Origin: Oscillospiraceae bacterium
GTDB taxonomy: Bacteria; Bacillota; Clostridia; UMGS1810
Length of the DNA: 64,000 nt
Direction of reading: 5' to 3'
Assembly: GCA_015069095.1 (NCBI GenBank)
Contig: SVJH01000009.1
Coordinates: 1 to 64,000 of the forward strand
The translations under genes were made by a program, and so were the position numbers. The notes under the pieces are model-generated. The model did no database searches. It was given only the letters and a program-made list of their open reading frames with translations, and was not told the DNA's origin. Below are positions 43,452 through 53,287 of the stretch, piece after piece (within the stretch, counting starts at the first letter, position 1; each line of letters starts with the position of its first letter).

Positions 43452-46400
43452 TTATTTTACTGTTACATCAAGTGCTGATGTATAAGGAATATTTGTATTT
43501 GACCATACCAAAAGTTTAATATAAGATGCACCTGAAGGTACTGTAACAGTTTCGTTAATCTTAATCATACCGCCTTTTTCAATTGTAGCAACACCGTTTG
43601 TTATGCCATCAGCAGTTAAATTTGAAACATAGCCGACTAAGTTGTGATTTTCATCATATACACCAAGTACAACATTTGCAGTCAATGTATCAGGTGCAAT
43701 GTTTTTAATATCGCAAGCTATATTTACTTTTCCTTCTGCTTTTTTACCTCTTAATACATCGTTATAAATATTTACAGGCCATCCTTTTACAGTAAGGTTT
43801 ACACCGTCTGCTGTAATTGATGTTCCATCTGTAAAGTTAACTTGCGATGTAAGTGTATAACTGCCTATTGGTAAGTTTTTAAGTTCAGAGTTGTATGTAC
43901 TACCTGTTGGCTGTGTTACAGCATCAACTAAAGTATCATCAGCATAATATAGTACACTTTCTACTTCTTTGCTGTATGCATTAACATCTGTAATTACTTT
44001 TATAACCGGTCTACCTTTTTCTGTTGTAGAAATTACACTTGTAATGTTTGCATCTGTGCTGTATGTTTCTTCAATAGGTTTATGAGTTGAATATTTTATG
44101 TCAGAAATTGTTACTTCTTCTACTGTAGAATCTATAACTTCTGTAATAAGAATATCATCAACGTAGAAACCTTGCGCTCCTTTTGTAAGACCGGAACCTC
44201 TTTCAAGAGTTAATGTTACACCGCCTTTATCTATTGAATCCTGTGTAATTGTAATCATTGTAGAAATTGGTGTCCATTTACCAAAATCTGCTGTGCCTTT
44301 ATAATAACCTGCACTTGCAATAACATTTGATGTGCTGGAACCATACCAGTCTGCATATAGTCCAAGTTGAACACCTGTGCTTGTAAGGTCATCTGATGTA
44401 GGATTAAATGGATATACTTTCATGCTTACATTGAATTTTCTGCCGACATCAGCCGATGTAAACGGCACAGAAGTAAGCATATTTGTAAATTTAACCCTTG
44501 GAGTATTTCCTGTCATACCTGTAAACTTAAGTGATTTTGTACCTGTTGCAGCCTGTTCTGTAGAAATAGAAACAGAGTCATTTCCCATTCCGCCTGCGCC
44601 ACGGTAGTCAACACCGCCGACAAATGTTATGTTTTCACTATCTTCCATACCCATTTTAACAAGTGTTTTTTCTCTTATTTTATCGGTTGAAATAGCATAA
44701 AGTGAATTTTCTTCAACAGGAACCTGAACTTTGATAGTTTTATTTCCACTTACGTTAAATGTATCAACAACAGTACCGAAAATACCAGAACCGCTTATAA
44801 CGTTATTTGGAGCATCATTATATGTTAGGGCATTTGTAATTGCACTATATGGCAATTTAATAAGGTTGATTATGCTAGCACCTACAGTTTTAAAACTCAA
44901 AAATGCTTTTTCTACATCGGTTGTATCAATATTTGCAAATGAAAAATATGTTTTGTTTGCGTTTGCAACTGTTGAAGAGGAAACATTTGTTGAAACTTTT
45001 ATTGTTTGGTTTGCACCGTTTGCCTTATTTGGTGTAAGTGAACTTACAAAAGCCGCAGCATCTTCGCTTCCTTCTGTTACAGTATCTTCAACTGCTGTTT
45101 CGCCATCTGCTAAAACTGTTGTAGCAAGTTTTGTGCTTTCTATTGTAGCACCTTCAAATACTTCTTCAACTGTAATGTCGTCAATCCAGAAGTCAAAAAT
45201 CTTATCTATTGATTCAAGATCTAAGCATCCATACTGAGTTGTATCATATTCGCCTTCTGTACCTACAACTGCTGCATCAATTGTGAATACTTTTTCACAT
45301 TTAACCCATTGACCCGGAACTACATTTACATTTAGTTTTTGTTTTACATTTGAACCTACAGGAGGTACCAAACCAAAAGAAATTTTTCCGCCTTCTCCGC
45401 CATCTGCCATAGCGTAGAAAGTTACTTTAAACTTTCTTCCGATATCATCAGTTGTAAGCCAACCGTCTTTTTTGAACATATTAAGCAGTTTAACACGGCT
45501 GTATGTCTTTGTTCTGCCTGCAAATTTTATACTGCCATTTCCGCCAGGTGTATGGTTTACATCAGCATCATATTGCAAACTGTTAGAGCCAACGCCTTCA
45601 CCGCCTGTTCTATAATCAGCTGAAGGTGACCATATCTGAAGAATACTTGATGTATGAACAGGTTTTTGACCGTCGTCATAAGTTTTACTTGTTATTACAT
45701 TTTCTTCATCTGCACAAATGATAAATGTTGCATATCTTGAAACACCCGAAATAAGTGTATATGTATAAAGATGTTCAATATACTCAGTTACATCAACTTC
45801 AACTGTGGCACCTGCTTTTGCAACTGTTGTAAGAAGCGGTGCACCGCCAAATGCGTAAGAAGGCTCAATGTATGCACCGTCCCAATCATTACCGGGAGCA
45901 TTTCTCCAGTTTAGTCCTGCTTCTGACCATCTTGCGTGGTCACTTCCGCCAAGTTTGCTGTAATGCATATTTGCATCGCCGGCATCCATTGCGTAAACTC
46001 TTATTTTTTGATTTGTTGTTGCGCTGTTTTTAAATGAGAATTTAAATACATCGCCTGCTTTTATATCATCAAGTTTAAAGCGGATGTACGCTTTATTTCT
46101 GTCAATTGTGGTTACTTCATCATTATATGATACTGTAAGTTTTTCTGTATTACCTGCTGCATCCGGTGTTAAACCGCTTACAGTAATTGCAGTATCTGTA
46201 ACATTTACATCTGTATTTGCATTGTAAGTTGTGATTTTAATTTGTTTTTTAGTTAAATCTTCTTTTGAAGCAACACTGTTTTGGGGTGCATATTCTTTAA
46301 CTAACAAATCATCGATATAAATATAATTTGTTGTGCCAGTGGCTGCACTCGTATCACTTTCTACAGTAAACATATATGCGTTATTATTTACCATTTCTTC

Positions 46401-49184
46401 GGTAATTGTTACTTTATAATCTTTAATTTCAGTCCATGTGGTAGCATTAACGCTTGCACTTTTACTTCCGCCGCAGAACGCAGCGCCATATGTTGATGTC
46501 GGACCTGTATAAGTATTTGTAACTCCATTGCTTGTCTGACTTGAACCTGTACCGCCGTTCAAACTCATAAATCCATAACTGATTTGACCAGTATGTGCTT
46601 TTGTTTTAACATTAAAGCTTATTGAAAATACTCTTCCAACATCATCTAAGGTAAGCGGTGTTTTTCCAAATACATTAAAGAATTTTAGTCTATCATAACC
46701 ATGTGTTGTTGACATTCTTACACTATTTGCACCACCACTTGTTGTGTTGGCTTCATTTACTACTGTTATAGCTCCCGGCGCACCGCCTGTTGCAATAATA
46801 TAATTATCACTTACTGCTTTATTTTCAAGATATCTTTTTCCTGAAGCATCAGTATATACGTCTTTATTTGACTGAACTGCAGCGCCATTTCCAAGTGTTG
46901 TTCCATTGGTGATATCTTCAAAGTCTAAGTCAAGTGTGCTTTCTGCAACTTTCTTACCTTTAATAACAAGTGTAACGTAGTCGCCACTTACCATGTCGGC
47001 AATATTTGAAACGTCAATCGATGCAGATGCATCCTCAACAATTCCGCTTACTAAGAAGTTTTCTTCAGTAACAGTTGGCATATTGTTATATGTTAGCGTG
47101 TTTTCATCTACAACGTAATTATCAAGCACGTAAACATCAGCATACTGCGCTTCTTCTGAAATAACAGGAATACTTAAAGTTGCGCTTACAACTGTTGAAA
47201 GGTTTTTAGCATCGAATGTTAAAAATGCTGTTTTTTCGTCACCTTCAAGACCGTTTATATAAATTGCGCCATCTTTTCCGTAAACTGTATCAGGATTCTT
47301 TTCAGATACATATGTATCGTAAAGTGCTGTTAAAGTAAAGTTACCTTCTGTTTTAAAACGTTTGATAACAACTTTTTCAAGGTAGTTACCTTCTTTTGTT
47401 TTAACAGAAGTTGGAATTTCAATTCTGTAAATTGTACCTGCTTTTAAACCTGTATGTGTAAATGTAAACATCATATCAAGTTCTGATGCTGTCCATGTGC
47501 CTGTAACAGGTACGTTTGTAGCATCTTCAACAATTTTTACATTATTTTTAACAGAGTCAACATCCATCATATCCAAGAATCTTATTTCAACATTTTCATT
47601 GATAGATACTTTTTCTGCATTGTTTCTTGGAGTTGCCCACATAACTTCTGCAGGGAATTCTTTTTCAGGTTTTAAGTATCTGTCAAAGAATTTCATAAGC
47701 TGTGGATATCTTTCGTATTCTTTATCAACGTCATATCCTGTTGGGTAAACGTGTCCCTGGTCAAGCATTCCCATATGAATAAACGGAACTTTTGAGTTTT
47801 CCTGGAAATGTTTAACAAGCGGGGCCCATCTGTTCCAACAACCGTATGGGTCGCTTATACCGCAAGATAGTACCATTGGTGTACCTGTATAGTTTTTATG
47901 AACCTGATAAAGCGAGTCTGCACCGTCCCCTGCTGCAGAGTATGCAACAGTAATATGAGTAGGAATTGGTGTTCCGCCTTCTTCTTCTGTTATTGTACTT
48001 TCGTATCCGCCTTCGTATGTTAAATATGGCTGACGGATTGTTTCTATAACGTTTCCGTTTGCATCAAGTGTATCGCCTTCAAAACGTGTGCCGTTTTCAC
48101 TTTGTGCATAAACTTTTCTTTCAGGAATTAAGTGGTTATTATCTCTTGACAAAAATGCAGGAGGATAAGAACCTTTTGAAATACCGCCAACACCGATTAA
48201 ATCTGCATTGTAGCCATATGTGTCTTCAAAATATCTTATACATCTTACAGCAGCAGTTGCAACTTTGTTGCCATTGTATGACTGTGTGCCGTAATGGTCA
48301 ATATAACCCCAGTGGTCATTTCTTGCCATTGGAATATATTCGTGGTCCCAAACAACTGCTGTGTAGCCGTTGAATGAAAATCCTAAATAGTTACAGCTTG
48401 TGTGTTCTGCTGTATGCATATGTTTTCTGTCCTGTGTTGCTGCCATGGCATAAACAGGAGTTGCATATTTTGGCTGTGATGGATAAATAATATCCATTTC
48501 AAGCGAGTAATCCATAGGCGAACCGTCTTTTTTTGTACAGTCTTCTATAGTTTTTGCTTCTTTTGCAGGTGTACCGTCTGCCATTTTTTTGCCTTTTCCG
48601 TAAATATCTATGTTCCATGCACTAATAACTGCATCTAATGTACCTTTTGAACCGTGTTTATCACTTTCCCAGAAAGTAATATCTTTTGCAATTCTATAAC
48701 CTGCAGGAAGAAAATATCCGCAGTATTCGTACATTTTATAATCAGTGCCAGAAAAACCGTTTCCTGATTTAAAGTATGTTCTTACATCAACAAGGCTGTG
48801 TTCAAGATAAGGTGTTACAGCTTGCGCATTGTTTTTATAATCAACCGTAACAACTACATATCCTTCGTCAAGATATGAACCGATGATACTTTCATCGCTT
48901 TCCTGACCGATTCTTTCGCCACCATGATTGATTACATAAAATATAACCTCAATTGCACCTGTAGTTTCGTCATTTGCATAAACTACAAGGTCTAACGGAA
49001 TTGGAAAATATCCATTCGCGTCTGTTGCAAGTTCTACATTCTGCTCTGTTTTTCTTACCTTGTCTGCAAAAGCTGAATAAATAAATACAGTTTCGTCTTC
49101 TTCCGCTGCAAAAACAGTCGGAACAACAAATGTAGAAAATACCATAAGCAAACATAAAACTAAACTTAATGTTCTTTTTAACAT
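43452..49184 (-). CDS. Large modular secreted protein: alpha/beta hydrolase, Big_5 and alternating binding modules
   Basis: 1,910 residues. A signal peptide (residues 1-26, ending VFA-AEE) is followed by: an alpha/beta hydrolase-like domain (~30-510) with nucleophile motif GGISKGSYPPA at ~335 and DQGHVYPTGY near its end as a candidate His; an SbsA/Big_5 Ig-like domain (~515-620, VSINENVEIRFLDMMD); then three DNRLRE-type beta modules (~620-750, 970-1,180, 1,350-1,510), each followed by a jelly-roll module (~750-965, 1,185-1,345, 1,515-1,685). The jelly-rolls share R.K(F/L).N(V/M)F and a D(V/I)GR.F segment. A ~230-residue Ig-like tail ends the protein. No sortase or S-layer anchor is seen. It is probably an extracellular glycan esterase or peptidase with binding domains. 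The start 49,184 follows GGGAG by 8 nt. Confidence 0.75.
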   Translation of the reverse strand: MLKRTLSLVLCLLMVFSTFVVPTVFAAEEDETVFIYSAFADKVRKTEQNVELATDANGYFPIPLDLVVYANDETTGAIEVIFYVINHGGERIGQESDESIIGSYLDEGYVVVTVDYKNNAQAVTPYLEHSLVDVRTYFKSGNGFSGTDYKMYEYCGYFLPAGYRIAKDITFWESDKHGSKGTLDAVISAWNIDIYGKGKKMADGTPAKEAKTIEDCTKKDGSPMDYSLEMDIIYPSQPKYATPVYAMAATQDRKHMHTAEHTSCNYLGFSFNGYTAVVWDHEYIPMARNDHWGYIDHYGTQSYNGNKVATAAVRCIRYFEDTYGYNADLIGVGGISKGSYPPAFLSRDNNHLIPERKVYAQSENGTRFEGDTLDANGNVIETIRQPYLTYEGGYESTITEEEGGTPIPTHITVAYSAAGDGADSLYQVHKNYTGTPMVLSCGISDPYGCWNRWAPLVKHFQENSKVPFIHMGMLDQGHVYPTGYDVDKEYERYPQLMKFFDRYLKPEKEFPAEVMWATPRNNAEKVSINENVEIRFLDMMDVDSVKNNVKIVEDATNVPVTGTWTASELDMMFTFTHTGLKAGTIYRIEIPTSVKTKEGNYLEKVVIKRFKTEGNFTLTALYDTYVSEKNPDTVYGKDGAIYINGLEGDEKTAFLTFDAKNLSTVVSATLSIPVISEEAQYADVYVLDNYVVDENTLTYNNMPTVTEENFLVSGIVEDASASIDVSNIADMVSGDYVTLVIKGKKVAESTLDLDFEDITNGTTLGNGAAVQSNKDVYTDASGKRYLENKAVSDNYIIATGGAPGAITVVNEANTTSGGANSVRMSTTHGYDRLKFFNVFGKTPLTLDDVGRVFSISFNVKTKAHTGQISYGFMSLNGGTGSSQTSNGVTNTYTGPTSTYGAAFCGGSKSASVNATTWTEIKDYKVTITEEMVNNNAYMFTVESDTSAATGTTNYIYIDDLLVKEYAPQNSVASKEDLTKKQIKITTYNANTDVNVTDTAITVSGLTPDAAGNTEKLTVSYNDEVTTIDRNKAYIRFKLDDIKAGDVFKFSFKNSATTNQKIRVYAMDAGDANMHYSKLGGSDHARWSEAGLNWRNAPGNDWDGAYIEPSYAFGGAPLLTTVAKAGATVEVDVTEYIEHLYTYTLISGVSRYATFIICADEENVITSKTYDDGQKPVHTSSILQIWSPSADYRTGGEGVGSNSLQYDADVNHTPGGNGSIKFAGRTKTYSRVKLLNMFKKDGWLTTDDIGRKFKVTFYAMADGGEGGKISFGLVPPVGSNVKQKLNVNVVPGQWVKCEKVFTIDAAVVGTEGEYDTTQYGCLDLESIDKIFDFWIDDITVEEVFEGATIESTKLATTVLADGETAVEDTVTEGSEDAAAFVSSLTPNKANGANQTIKVSTNVSSSTVANANKTYFSFANIDTTDVEKAFLSFKTVGASIINLIKLPYSAITNALTYNDAPNNVISGSGIFGTVVDTFNVSGNKTIKVQVPVEENSLYAISTDKIREKTLVKMGMEDSENITFVGGVDYRGAGGMGNDSVSISTEQAATGTKSLKFTGMTGNTPRVKFTNMLTSVPFTSADVGRKFNVSMKVYPFNPTSDDLTSTGVQLGLYADWYGSSTSNVIASAGYYKGTADFGKWTPISTMITITQDSIDKGGVTLTLERGSGLTKGAQGFYVDDILITEVIDSTVEEVTISDIKYSTHKPIEETYSTDANITSVISTTEKGRPVIKVITDVNAYSKEVESVLYYADDTLVDAVTQPTGSTYNSELKNLPIGSYTLTSQVNFTDGTSITADGVNLTVKGWPVNIYNDVLRGKKAEGKVNIACDIKNIAPDTLTANVVLGVYDENHNLVGYVSNLTADGITNGVATIEKGGMIKINETVTVPSGASYIKLLVWSNTNIPYTSALDVTVK

Positions 49185-49370
49185 TCTCTTCACTCCCTTT
49201 TTATTTTGATTTAATTTTATAATATTGCATCAAAAATGTACATAGATTTTTTTGCAAAAAACATGTGTTATCGTTCATGAATATTAAAAATTAAATATCA
49301 CTTTAGTTTTACCACAAGATACCACTAAAATCAAGGTAAAAATATGTAGACTTTTCACAAAAAAAAACAA

Positions 49371-49397
49371 AAACACTCTCGAAATCCGAGAGTGTTT
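49371..49397. terminator. Terminator of mscL
   Basis: AAACACTCTCG with CGAGAGTGTTT, an 11-bp perfect stem preceded by an A run. It stops minus-strand transcripts of mscL. Confidence 0.85.
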
Positions 49398-49402
49398 GCT
49401 TA

Positions 49403-49804
49403 TTACTGTTTGTTTTTAATTTCAACAAGTGTATTTTTGATTTCTTCAAGCAGAAGTGCTTCGTCGCTTTTCTTTGCTTCTTGAGTTACTTCTTCAACTA
49501 CTTCTTGCTTTCTTTTTAACTTATTCATTACCTTAACTACCATAAATAGCGAGAGTGCAATTATGATAAAGTTTACAATGTTCTGAATAAACACACCGTA
49601 TTTTATTGTTGCACCATAAAAAGTAAATACGAATGTTGAAAAATCACGCTGTCCAATAAGTGCACCAACAATTGGCATAAGTATGTCATCAACAATTGAT
49701 TTTACAACGCTGTTGAACGCAGTTCCAAGCATAAGACCTATAGCAAGGTCTAACATATTGCCTTTTAAAGCAAATTCTTTAAATTCCGAAATAAATTTCT
49801 TCAT
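49403..49804 (-). CDS. mscL: Large-conductance mechanosensitive channel
   Basis: 133 residues, normal for the family. The N-terminal FKEFALKGNMLDLAIGLMLGTAFNSVVKSIVDDILMPIVG is the amphipathic helix and TM1 pore signature; TM2 is YGVFIQNIVNFIIIALSLFMVV, and the C-terminal helix LLLEEIKNTLVEIKNKQ forms the bundle. Releases solutes on osmotic downshock. GGGGTG lies 6 nt before the ATG. Confidence 0.97.
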   Translation of the reverse strand: MKKFISEFKEFALKGNMLDLAIGLMLGTAFNSVVKSIVDDILMPIVGALIGQRDFSTFVFTFYGATIKYGVFIQNIVNFIIIALSLFMVVKVMNKLKRKQEVVEEVTQEAKKSDEALLLEEIKNTLVEIKNKQ

Positions 49805-49865
49805 TTATTACACCCCGTTATATAAAATTTTACAATAATAAAGATATCATAATATGAAAAAAATG

Positions 49866-50363
49866 TCAAGAAAAGTCTAACTTTGATTTTATTCTTTCCA
49901 CCACATCAATTATTTTTCCCCTTCCGCTTTTTACTGTAATATCAGCATATTTTTCGTAAAGAGGACATCTTTCGTCGTAAATATCTTTAAGAGTCTGCCC
50001 TTTTTTAAATGCAATACCTCTGGTGTTTAAGTTGTGAATACGCTTTTTAATATCGTAATAACTTACCTTTAAATATACCAAGATCGAATCTTTCTTAAAG
50101 TGCTCTACTGCATTTTTGCTTAGTACAACACTTCCGCCAGTTGCTACTACACAATCTTCAATTTTTTTATTTATAATGCTTTCTTCTTCAATTTTCAAAA
50201 ATGTATCAATGCCGTCTGTATCTATTATTTGTTGAAGTTTTCTTCCGTCGTTTTCCTGAATTAAAATGTCAGTATCACAAAAACTCATATTAAGTGTTTT
50301 TGCAAGAACAACTCCGACTGTAGATTTTCCGCTACCAGGCATTCCTATTAAAACTATGTTCAT
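49866..50363 (-). CDS. aroK: Shikimate kinase
   Basis: 165 residues. GMPGSGKSTVG is Walker A; FCDTDILIQE has the DT(D) shikimate site; VVATGGSVVLSKNAV is the GG-signature loop, and NTRGIAF the lid. Phosphorylates shikimate on the way to chorismate. Its ATG overlaps the stop of the MBL hydrolase by 4 nt. Alone among aro genes here. Confidence 0.93.
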   Translation of the reverse strand: MNIVLIGMPGSGKSTVGVVLAKTLNMSFCDTDILIQENDGRKLQQIIDTDGIDTFLKIEEESIINKKIEDCVVATGGSVVLSKNAVEHFKKDSILVYLKVSYYDIKKRIHNLNTRGIAFKKGQTLKDIYDERCPLYEKYADITVKSGRGKIIDVVERIKSKLDFS

Positions 50364-51133
50364 ATTTCCACACTCATTCTATCGACTGTTATAATTGCCT
50401 TCTTTTTACAGTTTTCGGCTATTTTTTCGGCATTTTCACGTTGGAGAATTATTTCTCTTCCATGATGAATAAAAAACAAGTTTTCAATATCCTTTTTTTC
50501 GACAAAATCGCAAATATCTTTAACTTTGTGATGCCCTGTTTCCATAAGGAGATAATCGCAACCGCCATCTATTGCCAAACTTAAATCATCAATCGATTTT
50601 ACATCGCCTGAAAAAACAACCGTCTTTCCTTCTGTTTCAATTTTATACGAATAAGACATATGTTCGCCTTTTTCATTTAAAGGAAGATGATTATTACAAA
50701 AAGCAGTAACCTTGATATTTTCATCTTCATATATAACGCCGTTTACAGTTTTATTTACATCAATTTCAAATTTACATTTAAATGAACCTTCGGTGCATTT
50801 TAGCATTTTATAAATGCCATCCCAACTGTCTAAATCAGGTATAAAAAGATTTATTTTTTTATCCGGCGGTAATCTGTCGGATACTGTTGTAAGTTTTCTT
50901 ATGTTCCAAAAAAGGTTTCCAAGTCCGCCAATATGGTCCATATGTGCGTGCGATATAAAAACTGATTTTACTTTTAATAAATCTATACCCATAAGATGCG
51001 CTGTTCTTGATGAGTTCTCGCCTGCATCAAACCAATAATAAAATCCGCCTATTTCTATAGCAAACGATGTATGATGCATATCTTTAATAGGTTCTGTTCC
51101 TGAACATGTTCCGAAAAAATGTATTTTTGCCAT
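50360..51133 (-). CDS. MBL-fold metallo-hydrolase (RNase Z-like subclass)
   Basis: 257 residues. SHAHMDHIGG gives the HxHxDH dizinc motif at ~60; HTSFAIEIGGFYYWFDAGENS and VVFSGDVKSIDDLS, then LLMETGHH, supply the remaining ligands. It resembles RNase Z-type or arylsulfatase-type MBL proteins in layout, but the exo-tRNA features are not all visible. Substrate open. GAGGTG lies 7 nt before the start at 51,133. Coupled to aroK. Confidence 0.85.
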   Translation of the reverse strand: MAKIHFFGTCSGTEPIKDMHHTSFAIEIGGFYYWFDAGENSSRTAHLMGIDLLKVKSVFISHAHMDHIGGLGNLFWNIRKLTTVSDRLPPDKKINLFIPDLDSWDGIYKMLKCTEGSFKCKFEIDVNKTVNGVIYEDENIKVTAFCNNHLPLNEKGEHMSYSYKIETEGKTVVFSGDVKSIDDLSLAIDGGCDYLLMETGHHKVKDICDFVEKKDIENLFFIHHGREIILQRENAEKIAENCKKKAIITVDRMSVEI

Positions 51134-51295
51134 ATTTTTCACCTCATTTTTCGTGCAAAATTATATCATACAAGCATCAAAAAGTCAATTTTCAAGTTTT
51201 TTCATTTTGACATAGATAATACATCTTTTTTTCACACAAATTACACAATTGTATGTTAAAATGTAATCACAACGATAAAAGGAAGGATGAAAAAA

Positions 51296-53206
51296 ATGAA
51301 AAAGTTATTACTGGTATTACTTGTTTTAAGCATGCTTCTTACATCGTGCTATGCTGCAGATGATAAAGATAAATGTAAAGAAAATACAGGAAGCATTGAC
51401 TTAAGCAAAAAATTGGCATCTTTAAATGAAGGAATTGAGTTTTCAAACAACAATGTTAACATTACAAAAGGTGGAGATTACACCATTTTTGGAAATCTTA
51501 CAGATGGAATGATTTACATAAACACCGATGAAAAAGTAAAACTTAGATTAGATGGTGTTAACATAACAAACAGTTTAGGTTGTGCAATATTTTTTGACAA
51601 CTGCGAAAAGGGATTTATCACAATTGAAGACGGAAGTGAAAACTTTATTTCATATAATTCTCCATCTTGCGAAACCGAAGCAGATGCGGCAATTTTTTCT
51701 AACGATGATTTAGAAATTAAAGGTAGCGGCAAACTTACAATAAACGGGAACTACAAACACGCCATCGCAAGTGATGACGATGTATCTGTTCAAAACGGTA
51801 GCATAATAATCACATCAATAGAGCATGGAATAAAAGCAAACGGAAAAGTTGAAATTACAGGCGGAAATATTGATATATCTTCAAAAGGCGGGAAAGGACT
51901 TAAAGCAGACGAGGAAATTGTTATTGAAGGCGGAAATATAAATATAAACGAATCTGAAGAAGGTATGGAAAGCGAAGGAACGATTTTAATTAACGACGGA
52001 ACAATTAACATAACTGCATCAGATGATGGTATTAACACAGGAAATTCAAACTCCAAGTCAGATTTTAGATTTGGCGAAGGCGGAATGAAAAATCCAGATA
52101 TGATGCCACCTATGTTTAATGAAAATGAAATGATACCACCCCATGACGAACAAATCCCAAATAATGACAGAGGCAACAGACATGAAAGAGAGCAAAATAT
52201 GATGATTCCTGAATTTAACGAAGATAAAATGCCACAAATGCCAAATCGTGATTTTGGTGGTAAAAAAAGCGAAATGATGGGTGGATTTGGAAGAGTAGAT
52301 GAAGAAACTGCTCTTGCTCACTCTATTACAATAAACGGCGGAACTTTAAATATTACTGCAAACGGCGACGGAATTGATTCTAATGGTAATTTGACGATTG
52401 GCGGTGGAAATATCACCATAAACGGACCAGAAAAAAACGGAAATGGTGCAATAGATTACGCCGGAACATTCAGTATAACAGGCGGAGATGTAATTGCTCT
52501 TTCAAGTGCCGGTATGATTGCACTTCCAAATGCAGATAAAACGCAAAATTCAATCAGCATTACTTTTGATAATAAGTACGATATAGGAAGCGTAGTATCA
52601 GTTAAAGATGAAAACGGAAACGAAATAATTTCTAAAACTTCTGATAATACATATCAGTATATGTTTCTTTCATCATCTCATATAAAAGAAGGAAACAAAT
52701 ACAATATTTACATCGATGGTACACTTATAGAAACAGTTACTGCAACAAACGGAGTTTTAACATCAGGCAAAAAAGCAAATAGCGGATTTGGTGGCGGAAG
52801 AAACGATAAAAATATGCGTCCTGCAAAGCCAAGCGATGACAAAAAACCAAATAAGATAAATACAGAAATAAAAATTGATTTTAAAGGAACTGACATTAAA
52901 TTCAATCAGTCTCCTGTTATAAAAAACGGAACTACATTAGTACCATTAAGAAGTATTTTTGAAGCATTTGGTATGGAAGTTAACTGGAACGATGAAACAA
53001 AAACAGTAACTGCAAAAAAGGACAACATCACAATAACCCTTCAAATTGGAAACAAAACAGCAAATGTTAACGAAAACGAAATATCACTTAATACAGAGCC
53101 TGAAATTATAAACAATTACACCATGGTACCTGTAAGGTTTATTTCTGAAAGTATTGGTCTTAATGTAGAATGGAACAGCGCACTTAATAAAATAACAATA
53201 TCTTAA
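51296..53206 (+). CDS. Beta-helical carbohydrate-binding lipoprotein with C-terminal stalk domain
   Basis: 636 residues. A lipobox LLTSC puts the lipidated Cys at residue 18. Residues ~30-245 are repeated turns of a beta-helix (VEITGGNIDISSKG, IVIEGGNININES, ILINDGTINITAS), of the DUF4353 carbohydrate-binding type. A low-complexity linker (~250-345) is rich in Met, Pro, Asn, Asp and Gly. More helix turns follow (INGGTLNITANGDGI), then residues ~525-636 form a copper-amine-oxidase N-terminal type stalk domain with the repeated LVPLRSIFEAFGMEVNWN and MVPVRFISESIGLNVEWN. Surface-exposed; ligand unknown. ATG at 51,296 leaves 8 nt to AAGGAAGG. A terminator follows. Confidence 0.8.
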   Translation: MKKLLLVLLVLSMLLTSCYAADDKDKCKENTGSIDLSKKLASLNEGIEFSNNNVNITKGGDYTIFGNLTDGMIYINTDEKVKLRLDGVNITNSLGCAIFFDNCEKGFITIEDGSENFISYNSPSCETEADAAIFSNDDLEIKGSGKLTINGNYKHAIASDDDVSVQNGSIIITSIEHGIKANGKVEITGGNIDISSKGGKGLKADEEIVIEGGNININESEEGMESEGTILINDGTINITASDDGINTGNSNSKSDFRFGEGGMKNPDMMPPMFNENEMIPPHDEQIPNNDRGNRHEREQNMMIPEFNEDKMPQMPNRDFGGKKSEMMGGFGRVDEETALAHSITINGGTLNITANGDGIDSNGNLTIGGGNITINGPEKNGNGAIDYAGTFSITGGDVIALSSAGMIALPNADKTQNSISITFDNKYDIGSVVSVKDENGNEIISKTSDNTYQYMFLSSSHIKEGNKYNIYIDGTLIETVTATNGVLTSGKKANSGFGGGRNDKNMRPAKPSDDKKPNKINTEIKIDFKGTDIKFNQSPVIKNGTTLVPLRSIFEAFGMEVNWNDETKTVTAKKDNITITLQIGNKTANVNENEISLNTEPEIINNYTMVPVRFISESIGLNVEWNSALNKITIS

Positions 53207-53250
53207 CTTGTTCCCCCATATGTCAGTATTAAAAATATTGATGTTAGAAT

Positions 53251-53284
53251 AAAAAAAGAAGACACAAATGTGTCTTCTTTTTTT
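53251..53284. terminator. Bidirectional terminator
   Basis: AAAAAGAAGACACA/TGTGTCTTCTTTTT perfect stem. Shared by the lipoprotein gene and the convergent aminopeptidase gene. Confidence 0.9.
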
Positions 53285-53287
53285 ATC

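Noticed and set aside
44731-45237. 168-codon plus-strand frame in the large secreted protein
   Set aside because: Opposite-strand shadow of the repeated Thr/Val-rich modules; no start signals.
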